Of a DNA stretch of 64,000 nucleotides, positions 34,224-41,718 are shown in pieces (position 1 is the stretch's first letter; every line of letters starts with the position of its first letter). The notes under the pieces were generated by a model. The model was not told the DNA's origin, ran no database searches, and saw only the letters and a program-made list of their open reading frames with translations. The translations under genes were made by a program, and so were the position numbers. The DNA comes from Sva-07 sp963698565 (GTDB lineage: Bacteria; Actinomycetota; Acidimicrobiia; Acidimicrobiales; Ilumatobacteraceae), in the NCBI GenBank assembly GCA_963698565.1, contig CAVORH010000005.1, forward strand, positions 62,001 to 126,000. The letters are read 5' to 3'.

Positions 34224-35828
34224 GTGACCATCGGGACCGTCCTGCGAAGCCGACTCGACACGAGATCCACCGAGTACCAGGACAATCTCGCCCAGATGCA
34301 GCGCCTGTGGGACGGCGTCGCCGCGGAGTTGGCGTCGGTGCCGACGATCGGCGGTCAGCGCTACGTCGACCGGCATCGCAAGCGGGGCAAGATGCTCGTG
34401 CGGGAGCGCATCGAGGCGCTGATCGATCCCGACACCCCGTTCCTGGAGTTCAGCCCCCTCGCCGGCTGGGGAACACAGGATCCGGTCGGGGTCGGCTCGG
34501 CCTGCGGGATCGGCATCATCGAGGGTGTCGAATGTGCGATCACCGGATCCGACATGACGTACCGGGGCGGTTCGGCCAACCCCACCTCATGGAAGAAGAC
34601 GGCACGGTTCAACGAGATCGCCCGCGAGAACCGGTTGCCGGTGATCAACCTCAACGAGTCGGCAGGCGCCGACCTGCCGCGCCAGGCCGACTTGTTCATC
34701 CAGGGTGGAGCCAGCTTCCGCGATCTCACGCAGCTGTCGAAACTCGGGATCCCGACGATCACGATGGCGTTCGGACCGAACACGGCCGGGGGTGCCTACA
34801 CGCCGGGGATGAGCGACTACACCGTGTTCGTGAAGGAGCGGGGCACGGCCTACCTCGGGGGGCCGCCGCTGGTGAAGATGGCGATCGACGAGATCGTCGA
34901 CGAGGAGACCCTCGGCGGCGCAGAGATGCACTCGCGTACGAGCGGCTTGTCCGACTACCTGGCGGTCGACGAGCTCGACGCGATCCGCATCACCCGATCG
35001 ATCGTGCGTCATCTGCGCTGGTCGAAGCTCGGCCCGGGCGCGACCGAACCCGACGATCCGCCGCTCTACGACCCGGCCGAGTTGCTCGGGTGTGCATCGG
35101 CCGACGTCCGCATCCCGTTCGACATCCGCGAGGTGCTCGCCCGCCTGCTCGACGGCAGTCGCTTCGAGGAGTTCAAGCCGCTGTACGGCGACAAGCTGGT
35201 GTGCGGGTGGGGCTCGATCCACGGCTTCCCCGTCGGCATCCTCGGCAACAACGGGATCCTGTTCTCCGAGGAGGCGTCGAAGGCGGCACAGTTCATCCAG
35301 CTGTGCAACAAGCGCGACATCCCGCTCGCCTTCCTGCACAACATCACCGGCTTCATGGTGGGCTCGAAGGCCGAGCAGGGTGGCATCATCCGCAACGGCG
35401 CGAAGATGATCAATGCGGTGTCGAACTCGACCGTGCCGCACTTCAACCTGATGGTGGGAGCGAGCTACGGCGCCGGCAACTACGGCATGGCGGGCAAGGC
35501 CTACAACCCCAGATTCATCTTCTCGTGGCCGAACCACCGGGTGGCGGTGATGGGGCCGAAGCAGTTGGCGGGCGTGATGGAGATCGTCGCCCGCAACGCG
35601 GCGGCCGGACGGGGAATCGAGGTCGACGAGGAAGCGCTCGCTGCGCAGACCGCCGGGCTCGAGGCGCAGATCGAGCACGAGTCGACGGCGTTGTTCTCGA
35701 CAGGTCGACTGTGGGACGACGGCATCATCCATCCCGCCGACAGCCGCACGGTGATGGGCATGGCACTGTCGGCCGTGCACAGCAACGTGGTCCAGGGCGC
35801 CACCGAGTACGGCGTGTGGAGGCACTGA
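34224..35828 (+). CDS. acyl-CoA carboxylase, carboxyltransferase beta subunit
   Basis: A 534-residue carboxyltransferase of the methylcrotonyl-/geranyl-/propionyl-CoA carboxylase beta family. N-lobe: RHRKRGKMLVRERIEALIDPDTPFLE, RLPVINLNESAGADLPRQ and FGPNTAGGAYTPGMSDY. C-lobe: FPVGILGNNGILFSEEASKAAQFIQLC, PLAFLHNITGFMVGSKAEQGGIIRNGAKM and NPRFIFSWPNHRVAVMGPKQ. The SEEASKAAQFIQLC and FLxNITGFMVG stretches are typical of MCC/GCC beta chains rather than PccB. The start is GTG 34224 (GTG 34215 is possible). The stop overlaps the next ATG, so it is coupled to its partner subunit. Confidence 0.88.
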   Translation: MTIGTVLRSRLDTRSTEYQDNLAQMQRLWDGVAAELASVPTIGGQRYVDRHRKRGKMLVRERIEALIDPDTPFLEFSPLAGWGTQDPVGVGSACGIGIIEGVECAITGSDMTYRGGSANPTSWKKTARFNEIARENRLPVINLNESAGADLPRQADLFIQGGASFRDLTQLSKLGIPTITMAFGPNTAGGAYTPGMSDYTVFVKERGTAYLGGPPLVKMAIDEIVDEETLGGAEMHSRTSGLSDYLAVDELDAIRITRSIVRHLRWSKLGPGATEPDDPPLYDPAELLGCASADVRIPFDIREVLARLLDGSRFEEFKPLYGDKLVCGWGSIHGFPVGILGNNGILFSEEASKAAQFIQLCNKRDIPLAFLHNITGFMVGSKAEQGGIIRNGAKMINAVSNSTVPHFNLMVGASYGAGNYGMAGKAYNPRFIFSWPNHRVAVMGPKQLAGVMEIVARNAAAGRGIEVDEEALAAQTAGLEAQIEHESTALFSTGRLWDDGIIHPADSRTVMGMALSAVHSNVVQGATEYGVWRH

Positions 35829-37921
35829 TGAGCATGATCACACGCCTGCTGATCGCCAACCGCGGTGAGATCGCGGTGCGCATCGCGCGCACCGCCCATC
35901 GATTGGGCATCGACACCGTCGGCGTGTACTCCGAGCCCGACCGCAACGCCCTGCACGTCGATGCGGTCGACGTCGCGATCGCGCTCGGCGGCGCAACACC
36001 TGCGGAGTCGTACCTGCGCGGCGACGCGGTGATCGCCGCGGCGCTCGCAACCGGCGCCGATGCGATCCATCCCGGCTACGGCTTCCTCGCCGAGAACGCT
36101 GCGTTCGCGCAGGCGGTGATCGACGCCGGGCTCACGTGGGTCGGGCCGACACCCGAGCAGATCACGCTGCTCGGCGACAAGGTCGCAGCGAAACGGGCGG
36201 CGCTCGATGCGGGCGTGCCGACCACGACGATGATCGAGGTGATCGACGGTCGCATCGTCGACGGCGCCGTCGTGAGCTACCCGGCGCTGGTGAAGGCGGC
36301 GGCGGGCGGCGGCGGTCGGGGCATGCGCGTGGTGCGGAGCGCGGACGAACTCGACGATGCCGTGGCAGCGGCATCTCGCGAGGCGTTGTCGGCGTTCGGT
36401 GACGGCACGGTCTTCATCGAGCCGTACCTGGAACGGGGACGTCATGTCGAGGTCCAGATCATGGGCGACCGCCACGGCAACGTCGTGCACCTCGGCGAGC
36501 GGGAGTGCTCGATCCAGCGCCGCAACCAGAAGATCGTCGAGGAGTCGCCGTCGGCCGGGATCACCCCCGAGACCCGAGCGGCGCTGTGCGACGGAGCGGT
36601 CGCACTCGCCCGTCATGTCGGTTACGAGGGCGCAGGCACCGTCGAGTTCATGGTGGGGGAGTCCGACACCGGGGCGACGATCACGTTCCTCGAGGTCAAC
36701 ACGCGCCTCCAGGTGGAGCATCCGGTGACCGAAGCGGTCACCGGCCTCGATCTCGTCGAGCTGCAACTGCTGGTCGCTGCGGGTGAAACGCTGCCGATCA
36801 CCCAGGACGACGTGACGATCAGCGGCCACGCGATCGAAGTGCGCGTCGTCGCCGAGGATCCCGCCGCCGGATGGATGCCGTCGACCGGTCGCATCGGTCG
36901 GTTCGCCGTGGGCGATGGGGTCCGGGTCGACACCGGGGTGCGCGGCGGCTCCGAGATCTCGTCCGACTACGACTCGCTGGTCGCCAAGGTGATCGCTCAC
37001 GCCCCGACTCGCCGGGGGGCCGCCCGCCGGTTGGCCAGGGCACTGCGGGCGTCGCAGCTCACGGGGATCCGCAGCAACCTCGACGCGCTGGTCGCGATTC
37101 TCGGTGAGGCCGACTACCTCGCCGCCGACACCCCGACCGCGTATCTCGACGAACACCCCGACGTGCTCGTTGCGTCGGGCGCGGCCGGCGACGATCGGGT
37201 TGCGTTGCTGCTCGGTGCCGTGTTCGCACTGGAGTACGAGCACCGAGGCGCTGATCGCGTCACCGGGTTCGCGCCGTCGGGTTGGCGCAATCTGCGCACG
37301 CAGGGGCAGCGCCAGCTGTGGATCGATCCGGGCGGCGAGCACCTGCACGTCGAGTACGAGATGGCGACCGCGTGGCAGGCGGGCGGCGGCGAGCTGCACT
37401 CGGCGACCGTCCGGCTCGGACCGTGGCCGGAGCCCGACGCCGACACCGGTGCCCTCGCCGCCGACGATCGCCCGGTGTTGTCGGTGCGCCTGCTCGATCG
37501 CACGTCCGACCGACAGGTGATCGAGGTCGACGGACGCCGCCAGGTCGTGCACGCCGAGGTGGTGCACCACTCGCTCGGCCTCGACGACGACGGCGTCGGC
37601 GCAGTCACCGTGCACGTCCGCAGCGCCGCCGGAGCGCTCACGCTGACCCGGGCTCCCCGCTTCGTGCTGCACGACGCCGAGTCGGCGACCGGCGGACCGA
37701 TCAGCCCGCTGCCGGGCACCGTGATCGCCGTGCACGTCGAGGCGGGCGCGTCGGTCGTCGACGGTCAGCTCCTGATGGTGGTCGAGGCGATGAAGATGGA
37801 ACACAAGATCGTCGCGGCCGGTGATGCGACCGTGACCGAGGTGCGTTTCGCCGTGGGCGATCGCGTCGACACCGGCGATCTGTTGGTCGCTCTGGAACAC
37901 CACGAGGGCGCAGCGTCATGA
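35828..37921 (+). CDS. acyl-CoA carboxylase alpha subunit (biotin carboxylase + BCCP)
   Basis: A 697-residue biotin-dependent carboxylase subunit. It has LLIANRGEIAVRIARTAHRLG, the ATP-grasp loop KAAAGGGGRGMRVV, ERECSIQRRNQKIVEESPS and EVNTRLQVEHPVTEAVTG. A BT-like middle region follows, then a C-terminal biotinyl domain with the site EAMKM (biotinyl Lys about residue 656). It carboxylates biotin using ATP and bicarbonate and passes CO2 to the beta subunit encoded immediately upstream (TGATG overlap). With AtuA downstream, a branched or isoprenoid acyl-CoA such as methylcrotonyl- or geranyl-CoA is the likely substrate (inference). It could also serve the separate CT fusion at 15694, which lacks a biotin carboxylase. 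Confidence 0.9.
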   Translation: MSMITRLLIANRGEIAVRIARTAHRLGIDTVGVYSEPDRNALHVDAVDVAIALGGATPAESYLRGDAVIAAALATGADAIHPGYGFLAENAAFAQAVIDAGLTWVGPTPEQITLLGDKVAAKRAALDAGVPTTTMIEVIDGRIVDGAVVSYPALVKAAAGGGGRGMRVVRSADELDDAVAAASREALSAFGDGTVFIEPYLERGRHVEVQIMGDRHGNVVHLGERECSIQRRNQKIVEESPSAGITPETRAALCDGAVALARHVGYEGAGTVEFMVGESDTGATITFLEVNTRLQVEHPVTEAVTGLDLVELQLLVAAGETLPITQDDVTISGHAIEVRVVAEDPAAGWMPSTGRIGRFAVGDGVRVDTGVRGGSEISSDYDSLVAKVIAHAPTRRGAARRLARALRASQLTGIRSNLDALVAILGEADYLAADTPTAYLDEHPDVLVASGAAGDDRVALLLGAVFALEYEHRGADRVTGFAPSGWRNLRTQGQRQLWIDPGGEHLHVEYEMATAWQAGGGELHSATVRLGPWPEPDADTGALAADDRPVLSVRLLDRTSDRQVIEVDGRRQVVHAEVVHHSLGLDDDGVGAVTVHVRSAAGALTLTRAPRFVLHDAESATGGPISPLPGTVIAVHVEAGASVVDGQLLMVVEAMKMEHKIVAAGDATVTEVRFAVGDRVDTGDLLVALEHHEGAAS

Positions 37922-37934
37922 CGGGAACGGCGTC

Positions 37935-39734
37935 GTGACCGCCACACCCGGCGAGCCGATCCGCATCGCCAACTGCTCGGGTTTCTTCGGCGATCGGCCG
38001 AGCGGGGCGCTCGAGATGGTCGAGGGCGGCCCGATCGACGTGCTGACGGGCGACTGGCTGGCCGAGCTCACGATGCTGATCCTCAGCCGGATCCGGGCGA
38101 AGCAGCCCGGCCGGGGATTCGCCCGCACCTTCGTCTCCCAGATGGAGCAGGTGATGGGCACGTGCCTCGACCGGGGCATCAAGGTGGTCTCGAATGCCGG
38201 CGGGCTCGATCCCGGCGGCTGCGCCGATGCCGTGGCCGAGGTCGCTGATCGCCTCGGGCTGTCGCCGACGATCGCCTACGTCGACGGCGACGACCTGCTG
38301 CCGCGAGTCGTCGAACTCGCCGAGTCGGGTGCCCTGCAAGCATTCGGTGCGGGCACCGACCTCGGCGACCCGACACGGTTCCTCACGGCGAACGCGTACC
38401 TCGGCTGCTTCGGGATCGTCGATGCGCTCACGAAGGGTGCCGACATCGTGATCACGGGTCGCGTGACCGATGCTGCGGTCACATGTGGGCCGGCGGCCTG
38501 GCACCACGGCTGGTCGCGGACCGACTTCGACCAGCTCGCCGGGGGAGTGGTCGCCGGACACATCATCGAGTGCAGCGCCCAGGTGACCGGCGGGAACTAC
38601 TCGTTCTTCCACGAGATCGAGGGGCACACCGAAGTGGGTGGGCGGGCCCGTTTCGGATTCCCGTGGGCCGAGGTCGCCGCCGACGGCTCGTGTGTGATCG
38701 GCAAGCACGACGGAACCGGCGGTGTCGTCAACGTCGAGACGGTGACCTCGCAGCTGCTCTACGAGATCGGCGGCCCCGAGTACCTCGGGCCCGACGTGAC
38801 CGCCCGATTCGACACGATCGAGGTCGAGCAGATCGGCCGCGATCGCGTGCGCGTGTCCGGCGTGAGGGGGCAAGCGCCCCCGCCCACGCTCAAGGTGGCG
38901 ATGAACGAACTGGGCGGCTACCGCAACTCGTTCACCGTGGCATTGACCGGTCTCGACATCGACGCCAAGGCAGCGTTCGCGCAGGCGACGTTCTGGGACG
39001 CCTGCCCGTACGGGCCTGACGACTTCGCGTTCATCGAATCGAAGGTGATCCACACCAACAAGCCCGATCCGGCGACGCAGGAGGAGGCGACCGCGGTCTG
39101 GCGAGTGACGGCGAAGGACCCCGACGAGCGCAAGGTGGGACGTGCCTTCGCCGATGCGATGGTGCACACGGTGCTCGCCGGGATCCCCGGCATGTACGGG
39201 CTCGGCGGTGGCCCGAGTGCAGCGGCACCGTTCGGCGTCTACCGCCCCGCGACGGTTCCGAGCGATCTCGTGCCGCAGTACGTGCACGTCGACGGAACGA
39301 CCACCCAGGTCGAGTCGGTCGCCCCGACCGGTGGACCGATCGAGATCCAGCCGGGCCCGGCCAGCTCGACCCCGGGCCCGGTCGAGGAACTGGACGGGGA
39401 ACTCGTCGAGGTGCCGCTCGGTGCGTTCGTCGGAACCCGCTCGGGTGACAAGGGCGGCGACGCGAATCTCGGTGTGTACGCCCGCACCGATCTCGGCTGG
39501 GCATGGCTCGACGCCGAGCTGACCGTCGAACGGCTGCAGCAGCTCCTTCCCGAGACCGCCGCGCTCACGATCGATCGCTACCGGTTCCCGAACCTGCGCT
39601 CGCTGAACTTCGTCGTGCGCGGACTCCTGCAGGAGGGCGTCGCCGCGTCGACGCGCCAGGACGCGCAGGCCAAGGCGCTGGGCGAGTGGCTGCGAGCTCG
39701 CGTGGTGACGGTGCCGCGGTCGGTCCTGGACTGA
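37935..39734 (+). CDS. AtuA-family protein (DUF1446, acyclic terpene utilisation)
   Basis: A 599-residue protein matching the AtuA family. It has IRIANCSGFFGDRPSGALEMVEGGPIDVLTGDWLAELTML, SNAGGLDPGGCADAV, VITGRVTDAAVTCGPAAWHHGW and, near the end, GTRSGDKGGDANLGVYAR (C-terminal DUF-like module). AtuA lies in the Pseudomonas acyclic-terpene/citronellol operon, though its reaction has not been established. Start: GTG 37935, 14 nt after the carboxylase alpha stop, in the same operon. The set of carboxylase plus AtuA plus TIGR03084 recurs in actinobacteria (from memory) and points to isoprenoid or leucine-type acyl-CoA breakdown. Confidence 0.85.
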   Translation: MTATPGEPIRIANCSGFFGDRPSGALEMVEGGPIDVLTGDWLAELTMLILSRIRAKQPGRGFARTFVSQMEQVMGTCLDRGIKVVSNAGGLDPGGCADAVAEVADRLGLSPTIAYVDGDDLLPRVVELAESGALQAFGAGTDLGDPTRFLTANAYLGCFGIVDALTKGADIVITGRVTDAAVTCGPAAWHHGWSRTDFDQLAGGVVAGHIIECSAQVTGGNYSFFHEIEGHTEVGGRARFGFPWAEVAADGSCVIGKHDGTGGVVNVETVTSQLLYEIGGPEYLGPDVTARFDTIEVEQIGRDRVRVSGVRGQAPPPTLKVAMNELGGYRNSFTVALTGLDIDAKAAFAQATFWDACPYGPDDFAFIESKVIHTNKPDPATQEEATAVWRVTAKDPDERKVGRAFADAMVHTVLAGIPGMYGLGGGPSAAAPFGVYRPATVPSDLVPQYVHVDGTTTQVESVAPTGGPIEIQPGPASSTPGPVEELDGELVEVPLGAFVGTRSGDKGGDANLGVYARTDLGWAWLDAELTVERLQQLLPETAALTIDRYRFPNLRSLNFVVRGLLQEGVAASTRQDAQAKALGEWLRARVVTVPRSVLD

Positions 39735-39770
39735 ACCGGCGGTCCCCACGCGAGTACGGGAGCGGCGGAT

Positions 39771-41176
39771 TCAGTGGATCTCGTTGCCGTCGGGGTCGAT
39801 GACGTGCCAGGTGCCGTGGTCGTCGCGGTGGACCTGGTAAGCCCTGCTCCTTGAGGTGGTGGTGGCCGTGGCAGAGTCGTTCGCCGTTGCGGGGCACGGT
39901 GGCGCCGTGGGCTCTCCAGCCGAGTGAGTGGTCGGCGTCGCACCAGGCGATCGGTTGGTCGCAGCCGATCCAGATGCAGGTGGTCAACAGCAGCATGACG
40001 GCGTCGCGTGAGGATCCTCGGAAGAGGCGTTGGCGGCGGCCGAGGTCGATGATGGTGCCGGAGCCGTCGTAGACGACGCGGCGGATGTGGCCGATCAGTG
40101 CGGCGTTGATGGCGTCGTCGGGGTGCAGACGGCGTCCGGTGTGGGTGCGTACGACGACGTCGCGGTAGCGGCGTGGGTCGAGGGTTTCGCCGCGTAGGTG
40201 TGCTTCGAAGGTTTCGTGGTCGATCAGGACGTTGAGCGGTCGGTCGCGGCGCCCGGGATCCGGGTGGGGTGGACGCGGCTGCCCGTGCCATGGCGACGAA
40301 GGCGTCGGCGCGGCGTTGGGCTTCGGTGCGGGGGAGGTCGTTGGTGGTTGCGGTGTCGCCGAGGCGGTGGCGGGCGTCGGCCCAGTCGGTGTGCCATTCG
40401 GCTTCGATGAACCAGGAGAAGATCTCGTTGAACTCGCAGCCGGCGAGCTCGGCAAGGTTCCCGGTGATCGTCCAGCCGCCCTCGGGGCGGGGACGCACCC
40501 GGATGTCACGGTTGGCGTGCAGACGTTCGTGGCGGGCGAGGTCGCCGTCAGGGTCGGCGAGCGCTTCCCACCTGCGGGCGCGTCGTTCGAACTCGTCGAA
40601 CGGCTGGCTGATCGCATCGTGCAGGAGTGCCGGCGAGTCACGCTCCAACACCGCAGCGGGGATGCGCGGGTTGGCTGCGATGCGTGCCATCAACTCCGAC
40701 TGGGCGACGCCGACACGGCCGTCTGCCTCCGCATCGGCCCACTCGGGAAGGGCGTCGTGGAGGCGGGCGGTCTGCACACGACGATGTGCCTCAGGTCCGG
40801 ACAGTCGGCACATGTGCTTCACCGGCGTCTTCGCGGAGAGGAAGCCCTGCTCGCGGAACGGGTTCGATCGGTCGATCACACCCGCGGCGGCGACGGCTGC
40901 TGCGTCGACGGTACGGCGCAGCGTCTCGACGTCTTCCAGCCATGCCCGCAACTCGGCGGGGTCGAGCTGCGACGGATCCACCTCCGACACCGCCGCCAGC
41001 GCCGCCGCTGCCCTCGACGCAGCGTCGCGAGCCCGGTCGGCGGGTGGCTCAGCCTCGATGTCGGTGACCAGACGCAACCGGATCGCCTCCAGCCGCTCGA
41101 CGCCCGTCGGCACGCCATCACGACCGCCGCCTGCGGCGAACTCGTCGACGTCAACCGAACCCATGCTCCCCATCAT
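39771..41176 (-). pseudogene. DUF222/HNH endonuclease-domain protein (13E12 type), broken by two +1 frameshifts
   Basis: A DUF222 protein with a C-terminal HNH motif, split over three frames. Part 1 (from 41176) covers the DUF222 helices: TPVKHMCRLSGPEAHRRVQTARLHDALPEW and FNEIFSWFIEAEW. The frame changes at about 40250-40262 (coding strand GATCCCGGGCGCC) into part 2, NVLIDHETFEAHLRGE through CDADHSLGWRAHGATV and RLCHGHHHLKEQG (HNH residues). A second shift at about 39840 (GGCTTACC, probably one T too many) gives the family-like end YQVHRDDHGTWHVIDPDGNEIH and a TGA at 39771. Such genes are multi-copy in actinobacteria, so decay is possible, but both breaks are single-base insertions like others in this window. 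Confidence 0.8.
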
Positions 41177-41188
41177 GACGAAGGGGTC

Positions 41189-41674
41189 TCACAGGGTTGC
41201 GACGACCGACAGCCGGTCCAGCAACTCCCGCTGCGCCACGATGATCTTCGACCGGGCCATGTCGAGATCGAACCATCGGACTCGGTCGAGCTCCGGGAAG
41301 GTCTGTGTGCGCCCGGACTTCGGTGGCCACTCCATCTCGAACGTGTTGCTCACGGCGGTCGATGCGTCGAAGTCGGCTTCGTCGCTCAGGCGAGCCGCCC
41401 ACGCCCGCACGACCTTGCCGCCGGATTGACGGACCTCGCCGAGGTCGACGAACTCCGGGGCCGGTACCGGCACGCCGATCTCCTCGGCGAACTCACGCCG
41501 GGCCGCGGCCAACGGATCCTCGTCCGGCCGGTGCTCGCCCTTCGGGATCGTCCAGGCACCGGCATCCTTGCGGGCCCAGAACGGGCCACCCATGTGGCCG
41601 AGCAACACCTCGATCCGACCCTCGGCCCCGTCGTCGACCACCCGGTACAGCAGGATCCCGGCACTGCGTCGCAT
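41189..41674 (-). CDS. NUDIX hydrolase
   Basis: A 161-residue NUDIX protein. The signature GX5EX7REUXEEXGU is complete as GEHRPDEDPLAAARREFAEEIGV. The N-terminal MRRSAGILLYRVVDDGAEGRIEVLLGHMGGPFW resembles the Ap4A/diphosphoinositol-type and DUF-NUDIX hydrolases that accept several nucleotide diphosphate derivatives. ATG 41674 is chosen; the frame extends upstream only into the hairpin at 41680-41718. It lies just downstream of the helicase gene and reads in the same direction. Confidence 0.88.
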   Translation of the reverse strand: MRRSAGILLYRVVDDGAEGRIEVLLGHMGGPFWARKDAGAWTIPKGEHRPDEDPLAAARREFAEEIGVPVPAPEFVDLGEVRQSGGKVVRAWAARLSDEADFDASTAVSNTFEMEWPPKSGRTQTFPELDRVRWFDLDMARSKIIVAQRELLDRLSVVATL

Positions 41675-41679
41675 GCAAG

Positions 41680-41718
41680 GAGTGTTACACCGGGGGTCAG
41701 ACCCCTGGCGTAACACTC
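41680..41718. repeat. 39-bp imperfect palindrome spanning the helicase stop codon
   Basis: GAGTGTTACACCGGGGGTC (41680-41698) is followed by one A and then by GACCCCTGGCGTAACACTC (41700-41718). 17 of 19 arm positions pair. It covers the last codons and TGA (41697-41699) of the helicase and ends 6 nt upstream of the NUDIX ATG. It is too compact for a normal gap and may be a terminator, an attenuator or a REP-like mobile palindrome. I found no second copy in the window. Confidence 0.7.
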
